DNA of 20,102 bases from DATKWF01 sp035529715 (GTDB lineage Bacteria > Chloroflexota > Dehalococcoidia > Dehalococcoidales > RBG-16-60-22): the NCBI GenBank assembly GCA_035529715.1, contig DATKWF010000083.1, forward strand, positions 1 through 20,102, in the 5' to 3' direction. Each line of letters starts with the position of its first letter. Position 1 is the first letter of the stretch. The notes below the pieces were generated by a model. It searched no databases. It saw nothing but the letters and a program-made list of their open reading frames with translations, and was not told where the DNA came from. Below, in pieces: positions 6,856-13,965 of this stretch. The position numbers and the translations under genes are program-made.

Positions 6856-8262
6856 TTATTCCTGCTTGGTAATCTCCTCGTATAAACCGCGCTTATCAAT
6901 AGCTCTCTTTGCCTTGAACTCGGTTCTTTCCAGGCTGCCGGGTTCCATCATCTGGACCACTGCCCTCAGCGCTCGTGTTTTCAATTTATCCTCCAGCTCT
7001 TTCTTCAACCGGGGGATGGCTGCGGCATCCACTCCCTTGTCGTATTCTGCCTGGACAACAAGCTCATCCATGGTCTTTTCCCGGGTGACAATGATCCGGT
7101 ATTCCTCACCAAATCCCTCAATCCCCCTGATTACATCCTCAATGGCGCTGGGATACACGTTCTCTCCCCTGATTAAGAGCATATCATCGGCCCGGCCATA
7201 TATGCCTTTGGGCAGGCGGGGGTAGGTCCGCCCGCAGGGACAGGGGTCATTTACCCAGTAGGAGATGTCACCCGCCCAGAAACGAATCATGGGCTGTGAG
7301 GTGCGCTCCAGATGAGTATAAACGGTGACACCCTCTTTGCCGTAGGGCACTCTCTTTTTAGTCACCGGGTCCACCAGTTCGGCATAGACGATATCCTGCC
7401 AGAGGTGCATCCCCTGACGTGCGTCGCACTCGCAGTTGGTCATCCAGGGAGCCATCTCCCCGGTGGAACCTGAATCAATACAGATTCCGCCATAAGTCTC
7501 TTCAATCTTCTTTTTAGTTGAAGGAACACCTGCTCCCGGTTCGCCCGAGAAGAAGAGAATGCGAAAATTGAAATCTTTGGCCGGGTCAACGCCCATCCTT
7601 TTAGCCACCTCAGCGAAATAAAGACTGTAGGAGGGCGTCCCGTAAAAAACGGTGGGTTTGGTTTGTACAACCCAGTTGACTCCCCTCTCAGTTTGCCCGG
7701 CAACGCCAGCGCCAAAGGGGAAAGCGGTAGCTCCCAGACGCTCGGTTCCTGCCAGTGCCCCCCAGCTCCCCCAGTAGAGACTGAAGAATGAGCCGATGAA
7801 GGCCGTATCCTGCGGGCGCACCCCGAACCCCCACATTGTTCTGGCGTGGGCTTCGGCAATGCGTTTCATGTCATCCTTACCGACGCTGAAAGCCGTAGGT
7901 CTGCCGGTGGTTCCAGAGGTTCCATGTACCCTCTGCACTTCATCTGGGCGAACACACAAATAGCTGCCGAAAGGAGGATACTCCGCTTGGTCCTGGCGCA
8001 TCTCCTCTTTGGTCAGGAATGGAATCTGTTCGAAGTCTTCCATGGAACGGATGTCTTCCGGCTTTATACCGGCTTCATCCCATTTTTTCCGGTAGATAGA
8101 AGCCTTCTCATAGGCATATTTGAGTTGTGCCTGAAGCTTGGGTAGAATTACCGTCTGCTCTCTTTCCTCCGGGTCCATGGTTTCCATTTTCTTGTTCCAA
8201 AACCTGGAATCCAGAGGCGGAACATAGGTAGGGTCGTATTGGGGTGGCCATGACATCAACAT
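6856..8262 (-). CDS. paaK: Phenylacetate-CoA ligase family AMP-forming acyl-CoA ligase
   Basis: A 468-residue adenylate-forming enzyme that activates a carboxylic acid with ATP and joins it to CoA or another thiol. The nucleotide loop HGTSGTTGRPT is at 113-123, STGEM at 266-270 is the A5-like motif, and IYGRADDMLLIRGENVYP (354-371) holds the conserved aspartate and hinge. FKAKR at 449-453 carries the likely C-terminal catalytic Lys450. Cysteine pairs CEC (277-279) and CPC (341-343) are typical of the PaaK branch. The length is slightly more than the usual 430-440. AAGGGG eight bases before the ATG at 8262 supports that start over Met3. The gene is last in the nusB-acpP-paaK group, 126 bases after the acyl carrier protein. 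Phenylacetate is only one possible substrate: no phenylacetate pathway gene is present, and such paralogues are common in anaerobes. Confidence 0.9.
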   Translation of the reverse strand: MLMSWPPQYDPTYVPPLDSRFWNKKMETMDPEEREQTVILPKLQAQLKYAYEKASIYRKKWDEAGIKPEDIRSMEDFEQIPFLTKEEMRQDQAEYPPFGSYLCVRPDEVQRVHGTSGTTGRPTAFSVGKDDMKRIAEAHARTMWGFGVRPQDTAFIGSFFSLYWGSWGALAGTERLGATAFPFGAGVAGQTERGVNWVVQTKPTVFYGTPSYSLYFAEVAKRMGVDPAKDFNFRILFFSGEPGAGVPSTKKKIEETYGGICIDSGSTGEMAPWMTNCECDARQGMHLWQDIVYAELVDPVTKKRVPYGKEGVTVYTHLERTSQPMIRFWAGDISYWVNDPCPCGRTYPRLPKGIYGRADDMLLIRGENVYPSAIEDVIRGIEGFGEEYRIIVTREKTMDELVVQAEYDKGVDAAAIPRLKKELEDKLKTRALRAVVQMMEPGSLERTEFKAKRAIDKRGLYEEITKQE

Positions 8263-8388
8263 AGAAGTATCCCCTTTCCCGAATAAACTTTGTTATCCGA
8301 TGACTGGTGAGTTACCTATGTCAATGACCTCAGCAATGGCATTGCGCCATACTTTAGCCACGGTGACAACCCCGATATTTACGCTGAT

Positions 8389-8649
8389 TTATTTATCTTC
8401 AATCCCCAGTTCTTTCAGGTAGTCAACCGCATCCTGGATGGTTGCTATTTTTTCAGCAGCTTCATCCGGTATCTCAACCTTCCGGGACGGGTTACTGAAT
8501 TCTTCTTCCAGAGACATTATCAGTTCTACCAAATCCAGAGAATCAGCACCTAAATCCTCAACAAAGCTAGCTGTGGGCACCACATCCGCCTCCTCCGCAC
8601 CCAGCTGCTCCAAAGCTATCGCTTTTATTCGCTCAAAGATAGTAGCCAC
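8389..8649 (-). CDS. acpP: Acyl carrier protein
   Basis: An 86-residue acidic four-helix carrier that holds acyl groups on phosphopantetheine in the cytoplasm. The attachment site is Ser37 in EDLGADSLDLVEL. IPDEAAEKIATIQDAVDYL matches the end of helix III and helix IV. Relative to common ACPs, the segment between EEEF and IPDE (SNPSRKVE, about 52-59) is longer by a few residues, lengthening loop III. The start is GTG at 8649, preceded by GAAAGGGGG five bases away; that ribosome binding site sits in the 20-base gap after nusB, so expression is probably tied to nusB. The neighbouring acyl ligase could supply an acyl group to this carrier, but a role in fatty acid synthesis is the simplest view. 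Confidence 0.95.
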   Translation of the reverse strand: MATIFERIKAIALEQLGAEEADVVPTASFVEDLGADSLDLVELIMSLEEEFSNPSRKVEIPDEAAEKIATIQDAVDYLKELGIEDK

Positions 8650-8669
8650 TTTTTCCCCCTTTCAAGATT

Positions 8670-9080
8670 TCAGCTGTTGGCAAAAGCGCTAACCGAGCCT
8701 AAAACTCCATTCACGAATTTTGATGAGTTATCACTACCAAATTTCTTGGCTAACTCGACCGCTTCATTGATAGCTACCTTCACGGACACCTTATTATCAA
8801 ATAAAATCTCTAATATTGCAAGCCTGAGAATGTTCCTATCAACCACCGGTATCTGCTTTACTGGCCAGGCTGGAGCGAACCGCTGAATATTATGGTCAAT
8901 TTGCTCCTTATTCTGGATTACTTTATTTACCAGCTCGCAGATGAAGACTTTATTTTCCTCGGATATTTCTTCATCATCCAGAAGGCGGGTTAGCACTGCT
9001 TTTGTATCATGCCCTGCCGAGTCAATCTCATATAGTGCCTGGAGGGCAATGGCTCTTGCTTTCCTTCGTGGGCCTACCAT
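8670..9080 (-). CDS. nusB: Transcription antitermination factor NusB
   Basis: A 136-residue all-helical RNA-binding protein that, with NusE (S10), binds boxA in rRNA leaders and promotes antitermination. The N-terminal RRKARAIALQALYEID block (5-20), PVVDRNILRLAILEILF (78-94) and the C-terminal AINEAVELAKKFGSDNSSKFVNGVLGS block (about 102-128) are the recognisable family motifs. Length is normal. AAGGAG lies about eight bases before the ATG at 9080, and a promoter with a perfect extended -10 (9107-9136) would give a leader of only about 20 bases. It is the first gene of a unit with acpP and the acyl ligase. Confidence 0.95.
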   Translation of the reverse strand: MVGPRRKARAIALQALYEIDSAGHDTKAVLTRLLDDEEISEENKVFICELVNKVIQNKEQIDHNIQRFAPAWPVKQIPVVDRNILRLAILEILFDNKVSVKVAINEAVELAKKFGSDNSSKFVNGVLGSVSAFANS

Positions 9081-9106
9081 AAGATTACTCCTTGACTTAA
9101 ACTAAC

Positions 9107-9136
9107 ATTATAGCACGTCAGTCTATAATATATCAG
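9107..9136 (-). promoter_or_regulatory. Candidate promoter for nusB-acpP-paaK
   Basis: On the minus strand CTGATA (9136-9131, 4/6), an 18-base spacer, then TGC-TATAAT with the hexamer at 9112-9107. The predicted start near 9100 gives a short leader before the ATG at 9080. Confidence 0.5.
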
Positions 9137-9198
9137 CTTTAAAGTCGCAGCTGTTTGTCAATCCATCATTATGTAATTGGTTGAACAACTGCCGTAGC

Positions 9199-9228
9199 TT
9201 GACACCCTGGGGCACAAATTGTTACACT
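9199..9228 (+). promoter_or_regulatory. Candidate promoter for the nadK operon
   Basis: TTGACA at 9199-9204 (perfect -35), an 18-base spacer, then TACACT at 9223-9228 preceded by TGT, an extended -10. The leader before the GTG at 9284 would be about 50 bases. It diverges from the nusB promoter, with about 60 bases between them. Confidence 0.45.
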
Positions 9229-9283
9229 TCCGTTGTCCTCTTAGGTTACGATTTCCATTAGACTGGTGGAGTAGGTTATAACA

Positions 9284-10117
9284 GTGAACAAGGTTGGCAT
9301 TCTTTATCATCCTATGGTTAAAGCTGCCCGCACTAAAGCTGATAAATTACAGGAGTTCCTGGACTCCAGTGGTGTTTCTGTCTGGTTGTGCTCTGCCTGG
9401 GAAACCGAGAAGGTTGAGGCTCAGCTGAATGGTACTGACCTGTTTCTCAGTGTTGGTGGTGATGGTACAATTCTGCGAACGGCTCATGTTGCCGCCCCGG
9501 CGAAAATTCCCATTATTGGCGTAAACCTGGGCAGGCTGGGCTTCATGACCGAGCTGAGCGCTGATGAGGCTGAGGAGAAGCTACCCTCACTGCTGGCAGG
9601 AGAGGGCTGGATTGATGAGCGGGCTATGCTTGAGGCAGAACTTTCAGCTACCGACCAGGAGCCAACCCGCACTTTTCATGCCCTTAATGACGTTGTCGTG
9701 GCGAGGGGAGCGGTGGCGCGGGTGGTCTATGTAGAAGCCAGCGTCAATGGCCAGCACTTGGCCACCTATAAGGCTGACGGGGTGATTGTGGCGACGGCTA
9801 CAGGAAGCACTGGCTACTCGCTGGCGGCGAGGGGACCCATTCTCCATCCGCAATCCAAGGATTTCCTGCTGACGCCGGTAAACCCCCACCTTAGCCCACC
9901 TTATGCGATGGTACTGCCGTCGGAAACTATCCTGAAGTTGCACCTTACCACTGTTCATCAGGCAACACTGAATATTGACGGTCATATAAATCTACCGCTA
10001 TCAGATGGTACTATTATTACGGTGAAGCATAGCTCCAATACAGTTCGGTTTTTAAGAATTCATCCGGAGAGTTCTTTTTACGGTTCTCTGGAGCAAAAGT
10101 TGAAGGGGAAACGATAG
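9284..10117 (+). CDS. nadK: NAD kinase
   Basis: A 277-residue cytoplasmic enzyme that phosphorylates NAD to NADP. The GGDGT motif is at 58-62 with Asp60 as the likely catalytic residue. Further motifs are GVNLGRLGFMTEL (78-90), LNDVVV (the NE/D position near 134) and ADGVIVATATGSTGYSLAARGP, the second glycine-rich motif. Length is typical of bacterial NadK. The start is GTG at 9284, with GGAG about a dozen bases upstream, a somewhat long spacing. The next gene starts on the base after the stop, and the set nadK, acetyltransferase and Nudix hydrolase forms a gapless plus-strand operon. NADP supply and ADP-ribose or NAD-metabolite hydrolysis by the Nudix enzyme may be related tasks. Confidence 0.97.
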   Translation: MNKVGILYHPMVKAARTKADKLQEFLDSSGVSVWLCSAWETEKVEAQLNGTDLFLSVGGDGTILRTAHVAAPAKIPIIGVNLGRLGFMTELSADEAEEKLPSLLAGEGWIDERAMLEAELSATDQEPTRTFHALNDVVVARGAVARVVYVEASVNGQHLATYKADGVIVATATGSTGYSLAARGPILHPQSKDFLLTPVNPHLSPPYAMVLPSETILKLHLTTVHQATLNIDGHINLPLSDGTIITVKHSSNTVRFLRIHPESSFYGSLEQKLKGKR

Positions 10118-10579
10118 TTGAAAGAAATAGAAAAAGCCAGAATCCAGGATGTACCCCAGATGCACCGGATGATTAACCGCTTTGCGGATAAGGGCGAGAT
10201 GCTGCCTCGTCCGCTGAGTGAACTGTATGAAAATATCCGGGATTTCTTTGTCATCAGGCAGGGCGAGCAGGTAATTGCCTGTGCGGCACTGCGTATCAGC
10301 TGGTCGGACCTTGCCGAAATAAAGTCATTGGCGGTAGCTAAGGATAGTCAGGAGCAAGGCATTGGTGCCAGTCTGGTGAAAGCCTGTCTCAATGAGGCTA
10401 AGGAACTTGGCATTCCCACCGTTTTTTGCCTGACCTACCAGTCAGCATTCTTTGAAAAGTTCGGCTTTTGCCAGATAGACAAGATGGAACTGCCGCGCAA
10501 AATCTGGACCGAGTGCTATCACTGTCCCAAATTCCCCGACTGTGATGAGGTAGCCCTTATCTATAATTTTGAGGTTTGA
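10118..10579 (+). CDS. GNAT N-acetyltransferase, ArgA-like (short amino-acid N-acetyltransferase)
   Basis: A 153-residue GNAT enzyme. The acetyl-CoA loop QEQGIG (78-83) follows the strand IKSLAVA (68-74). EMLPRPLSELYENIRDFFV (27-45) and WSDLAEI (62-68) match the short stand-alone amino-acid acetyltransferases that make N-acetylglutamate in organisms lacking the long ArgA. The C-terminus has three cysteines, C133, C136 and C142, in WTECYHCPKFPDC, a conserved ending of this subgroup whose role (structural or metal) is not shown here. The start is TTG at 10118, directly after the nadK stop, with AAGGGG inside the end of nadK as ribosome binding site. No arginine gene lies nearby, so the first step of arginine synthesis is the likely but unproved role. 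Confidence 0.85.
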   Translation: MKEIEKARIQDVPQMHRMINRFADKGEMLPRPLSELYENIRDFFVIRQGEQVIACAALRISWSDLAEIKSLAVAKDSQEQGIGASLVKACLNEAKELGIPTVFCLTYQSAFFEKFGFCQIDKMELPRKIWTECYHCPKFPDCDEVALIYNFEV

Positions 10580-10581
10580 GT

Positions 10582-11118
10582 TTGGCTGAGGAAAAGACGC
10601 TATCCAGCCAGTTAATCTACGACGGGCGAGCCGTAAGACTGCGGGTAGATACCGTGCGGACAGGCGGGGGGCGGGAAACTACCCGGGAAATTGTGGAGCA
10701 CGCTGATTGTGTGGCTGTTGTCACCCTTGATGCTGATAATAATGTTCTTTTAGTCAATCAATTTCGTAAGCCGGCAGAGAAGGAATTGCTGGAAATACCG
10801 GCTGGTGGCATTGACCCCGGTGAGGCTCCAGAAGAAACCGTTCGCCGTGAGTTGCGAGAGGAGACTGGTTATCTACCAAGAAAGATAGAGAGGCTGGGCG
10901 GTTTTTATTCGGCACCGGGTTACTGCACCGAGTATCTATATCTCTATCTGGCTACTGACCTTGTGCCGAGTCCGCTTCATGCCGAGGATACTGAGGGTAT
11001 TGAACTGGTCCGGGTGCCGATTAGCCAGGTTGCCGGTCTTATTGACTCAGGTAAAATTTGCGATGCCAAGAGTATCGCTGGTCTGCTTGCCTTTCTGGAG
11101 AAACAGAAAGCGCAGTAG
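10582..11118 (+). CDS. Nudix hydrolase, ADP-ribose pyrophosphatase type
   Basis: A 178-residue Nudix enzyme with a complete Nudix box, G-x5-E-x7-REUxEExGU, from GGIDPGE to REETGY (75-97 with the start chosen here). The upstream FRKPAEKELLEIPAG and the downstream GGFYSAPGYCTEYLYLYLATDL are characteristic of the ADP-ribose pyrophosphatase (NudF/YqkG) group. It hydrolyses ADP-ribose or similar nucleoside diphosphates to AMP and a phosphorylated partner. Two in-frame TTG codons compete: 10576 overlaps the previous stop as TTGA, while 10582 lies seven bases after GAGG (10571-10574), so I prefer 10582. It is the last gene of the nadK operon and converges on the HIT gene, with eight bases between the stops and no clear terminator. 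Confidence 0.92.
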   Translation: MAEEKTLSSQLIYDGRAVRLRVDTVRTGGGRETTREIVEHADCVAVVTLDADNNVLLVNQFRKPAEKELLEIPAGGIDPGEAPEETVRRELREETGYLPRKIERLGGFYSAPGYCTEYLYLYLATDLVPSPLHAEDTEGIELVRVPISQVAGLIDSGKICDAKSIAGLLAFLEKQKAQ

Positions 11119-11126
11119 TAGTCTAA

Positions 11127-11468
11127 CTAACCCATTGAGTCTGACAGCCTTTTACCACCCAGAAGGTGCATGTGGAGGTGAGTTACTATCTGTCCTCCAT
11201 GTTCACCACAATTAATCACCAACCGATAGCCGCTCCCGGCAATGCCTTCATCTCTGGCTAACTGATTGGCAATTATTACCATGTGCCCGATAAGAGGCGC
11301 ATCAGTATCGGAGAGATGAGTGAGAGAAGGAATGTGTCGCCTGGGGATGATAAGCAGGTGAATCGGTGCTAAAGGTTCAATGTCGCGAAAGGCAATCACC
11401 TCTTCATCCTGATACAGGATTTCACCGGGTATCTCACCGGCTGCAATTTTGCAGAAGATGCAGTTCAC
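11127..11468 (-). CDS. HIT family nucleotide hydrolase (HinT-like)
   Basis: A 113-residue protein of the HIT superfamily, probably an adenosine phosphoramidase or related nucleotide hydrolase. The histidine triad is H97-L-H99-M-H101 in QIVTHLHMHLLGG, with His99 the expected nucleophile. The N-terminal CIFCKIAAGEIP, with Cys3 and Cys6, is typical of HinT-like proteins. The start is GTG at 11468, which overlaps the fumarase beta stop as GTGA, so it is translationally coupled and is the last gene of the TCA operon. The link to central metabolism is probably positional. Confidence 0.95.
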   Translation of the reverse strand: MNCIFCKIAAGEIPGEILYQDEEVIAFRDIEPLAPIHLLIIPRRHIPSLTHLSDTDAPLIGHMVIIANQLARDEGIAGSGYRLVINCGEHGGQIVTHLHMHLLGGKRLSDSMG

Positions 11469-12028
11469 TGTTGCTTCTCCCTTCGGTATTTAGCCTTGCC
11501 CTGTTCAAATATGTCCTCTCCATAAATGTCATTGGCCACAATAGCCGGGAAGTTCTCTACGGTGAGTTTGCGGATGGCCTCGGTACCCAGGTCCTCATAG
11601 GCTACCACCTCTGCCCGCTTAATACACTGTGCCAGTAAAGCGCCGGTGCCGCCTATGGCGACGAAATAAATCGCCTTATGCTTTTGTATAGACTCTCTTA
11701 CTGCCGGTGAACGGCTCCCCTTGCCAATCATGGCCCTGATTCCGGCAGCGATAAGGCGTGGAGTGTACATATCCATGCGGCTGCTGGTGGTAGGTCCGGC
11801 AGAGCCAATAACCTGTCCCGGCCTGGCTGGAGTTGGTCCAACGTAATAGATAGTTTGCCCCCTGAGGTTAACCGGCAGCCTCTCACCTTTATCCAGCGAC
11901 TGGGTAAGCCGGTGGTGGGCAGCATCACGAGCCGTATAGACGACTCCGGAAATCAGAACCTGAGTGCCTACCGTAAGTTCTTCTATTGTTTTGGCATCAA
12001 TTGGTGATGTAATCTGCAAAGTTTCCAT
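11465..12028 (-). CDS. Fumarate hydratase class I, beta subunit (C-terminal domain)
   Basis: A 187-residue subunit of the two-chain iron-sulfur fumarase that interconverts fumarate and malate. It matches the C-terminal domain of class I fumarase: GVVYTARDAAHHR (28-40), GQVIGSAGPTTSSRMDMYTP (about 71-90) and GKGSRS near 102-107, parts of the substrate pocket. GGTGALLA near 126-133 is also typical. The ATG at 12028 follows the alpha-subunit stop with no intervening base, suggesting balanced coupled synthesis. Related subunits act on tartrate, but malate dehydrogenase upstream in the same operon favours fumarase. Confidence 0.95.
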   Translation of the reverse strand: METLQITSPIDAKTIEELTVGTQVLISGVVYTARDAAHHRLTQSLDKGERLPVNLRGQTIYYVGPTPARPGQVIGSAGPTTSSRMDMYTPRLIAAGIRAMIGKGSRSPAVRESIQKHKAIYFVAIGGTGALLAQCIKRAEVVAYEDLGTEAIRKLTVENFPAIVANDIYGEDIFEQGKAKYRREKQQ

Positions 12029-12895
12029 TTATAACACCGCTTCTTTGTGGCGAGCGCTATGGCACTGAAGATTAACGGCTACCGGCAGGCTGGCAATATG
12101 CGTGGGCATAGTATTGACGTGCACCGCCAGAGCTGTAGTAGTGCCACCCAGGCCAAGCGGGCCAATGCCCAAGTCGTTGATACGGGCTAGAATCTCTTTC
12201 TCAAGTTCAGCGACCTCCGCGTCGGGGTTTGGTTCACCCACCTTGCGCAATAATGCCTTTTTGGCCATTAGCATTGCTTTGTCCGATGTAGCCCCGATAC
12301 CTATTCCGATGACGAGGGGGGGACAGGGGCTACCTCCAGCCTCTTCAACGGTTTGCAGTACTGTATCAATAACGCCTTCCCTGCCCTGCCCTGGCTTCAA
12401 CATAGCCAGTCGGCCCATATTCTCCGCCCCGGCTCCCTTGGGCAGGCAGGTAATCTTAATGTGGTTACCCGGCGCTATTTCGGTATGAATAACCGGTGGA
12501 GTATTATCCTGGGTATTTACCCGGGCTGAGAATGGTTGGTTGACCACGGATTTGCGCAGATAACCTTGAGTATAGGCCTGGCGTACACCTTCTGTCACCG
12601 CAGTATGCAGGTCGCCGCCGATAATATGGACTTCCTGACCTATTTCCAAGAAGACCACAGCCATACCACAGTCTTGACACAGGGGTCGTTGTTCTCCCTC
12701 CGCAACCCGGGCATTTTTAATAATCTGGCTTAAAATTTCTTTGCCAAGAGGGGCCTCCTCAGTCTGTCGGGCTTGCTCAAGGGCGGCTAATACATCTTCG
12801 CCGAGGGCGAAGTTAGCCTGCTGGCAAAGCTGGGCGACAGTCTGAGTAATGGCGCTGGCTTCAATCTCTCTCAATTTAGTAACTATATGCCTCAC
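12029..12895 (-). CDS. Fumarate hydratase class I, alpha subunit (iron-sulfur domain)
   Basis: A 288-residue subunit carrying the oxygen-sensitive [4Fe-4S] cluster. The likely cluster cysteines are Cys73 in PLCQDCGMA, Cys191 in GGSPCPP and Cys278 in LQCHSARH. PKGAGAENMG (152-161), GIGIGATSDKAM (196-208) and GLGGTTTALAVH (248-259) are family motifs. The start is uncertain: the GTG at 12895 is directly abutted by its own AGGAG (12900-12896), leaving no normal spacing. A TTG at 12874 is possible but about 21 bases away. A small hairpin (12903-12923, on the minus strand) lies just upstream of this site. It sits 69 bases after mdh and pairs with the beta subunit. Confidence 0.94.
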   Translation of the reverse strand: MRHIVTKLREIEASAITQTVAQLCQQANFALGEDVLAALEQARQTEEAPLGKEILSQIIKNARVAEGEQRPLCQDCGMAVVFLEIGQEVHIIGGDLHTAVTEGVRQAYTQGYLRKSVVNQPFSARVNTQDNTPPVIHTEIAPGNHIKITCLPKGAGAENMGRLAMLKPGQGREGVIDTVLQTVEEAGGSPCPPLVIGIGIGATSDKAMLMAKKALLRKVGEPNPDAEVAELEKEILARINDLGIGPLGLGGTTTALAVHVNTMPTHIASLPVAVNLQCHSARHKEAVL

Positions 12896-12964
12896 CTCCT
12901 TTCCCTCTCCTCGAAGGAGGGGAAGAAAGACTTGAATGAAAATGGGTGAAGTGCCTGCCGGTTA

Positions 12965-13894
12965 TTACTTCAGGTCCATTGCCTTTATCAGTCCTTTGAC
13001 CGCCTCGGCGGAGCTGGCCAGTGCCTGCTTTTCCTCAGGGGTAAGCTCCATCTCTACCACTTCGTCAACCCCTTTGCTACCCAGCTTTACCGGGACGCTG
13101 ATGACACTATCTTTAATACCGTATTCTCCCTGAAGGACAACAGCACTTTGAACCACCTGCTTTTTGTCCATCATAATTGCGTCCACCATGTGGGCAACAC
13201 CGGCGGAAGGTGCGTAGAAAGCGCTGCCGGTCTTGAGATAGCCGACAATCTCCGCGCCAGCACCTATGGTGCGCTCTATCAGCCGGTCAATAGTCTCCTT
13301 TGGCAAGAGAGTGGTTATCGGTACGCCGTCAACCGTGCACAGCCTGGGGATAACCACCATGTTCTTGCCGTGCTCCCCGACCACGCATGCATAAACATCT
13401 TCCACCGACACTTTAAGCTCTTCAGCAATGAAGTATCTCAGTCGGGTGGCATCCAGGGCACCGGATAAGCCAAGCACTTTGCTTGCCGGGAATCCGCTCA
13501 CCTTGTAGGCTAAATAGACCATAGCATCCAGCGGATTGGTAACCAGAACGAGTATACAATTGGGTGAGTGTTTCACGACATTACGGGTAACCTCACCAAC
13601 GATTTTCATGTTAGCCTGCAGCAATTCATCACGGGTCATGCCTGGCTTTCGGGGAAGGCCTGAGGTAATGACCACCACATCCGAGTTAGCCGTATCCTTA
13701 TAGTCATTAGTTCCGGTGACTTTGGCATCAAAGCCGAGGACAGGCGCTGATTCCATCATATCCAGGGCTTTACCTTGCGGCAGACCCTCTATAATGTCCA
13801 GCATGACTACGTCAGCATAGCCCTTCTCGGCAATTCGCTGGACACAGGTGGCACCGACGTTGCCGGCACCAATAACACTGATTTTCTTGCGCAT
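12965..13894 (-). CDS. mdh: Malate dehydrogenase, NAD-dependent, LDH-like type
   Basis: A 309-residue cytoplasmic enzyme interconverting malate and oxaloacetate. The nucleotide fold has GAGNVG (9-14) and Asp33 at the end of the second strand, which favours NAD over NADP. Arg82 in SGLPRKPGM is the malate-specific residue where lactate dehydrogenases carry Gln. The Asp148/His175 pair and Arg151 (in ALDATRLR and GEHGKNM) are catalytic; the usual GEHGD reads GEHGK here. The ribosome binding site AAGGAGG is five bases before the ATG at 13894. It lies between icd and the fumarase genes, so the operon covers malate-to-oxaloacetate next to fumarate-to-malate. Confidence 0.97.
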   Translation of the reverse strand: MRKKISVIGAGNVGATCVQRIAEKGYADVVMLDIIEGLPQGKALDMMESAPVLGFDAKVTGTNDYKDTANSDVVVITSGLPRKPGMTRDELLQANMKIVGEVTRNVVKHSPNCILVLVTNPLDAMVYLAYKVSGFPASKVLGLSGALDATRLRYFIAEELKVSVEDVYACVVGEHGKNMVVIPRLCTVDGVPITTLLPKETIDRLIERTIGAGAEIVGYLKTGSAFYAPSAGVAHMVDAIMMDKKQVVQSAVVLQGEYGIKDSVISVPVKLGSKGVDEVVEMELTPEEKQALASSAEAVKGLIKAMDLK

Positions 13895-13965
13895 ACTGAC
13901 CTCCTTAAATTCTTATTTATGGTAAAAACAGTTTTATAACTGTATCCTCACCTGCTTCTAAGTCT

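Noticed and set aside
6785..7225. A 146-codon plus-strand frame after the fusion gene
   Set aside because: It lies almost wholly opposite the 3' end of the acyl ligase gene, and its serine-rich peptide looks like reverse-strand translation.
8293..8391. An open stretch of about 31 codons continuing in frame after the acyl carrier protein TAA, with an internal GTG
   Set aside because: A run this long is expected by chance, no motif is recognised, and its possible ribosome binding site is poor.
13928..13943. A 6-bp perfect stem between icd and mdh as an intrinsic terminator
   Set aside because: It is short, AT-rich and without a T-run on the coding strand, and the downstream mdh gene has a normal ribosome binding site in the same operon.
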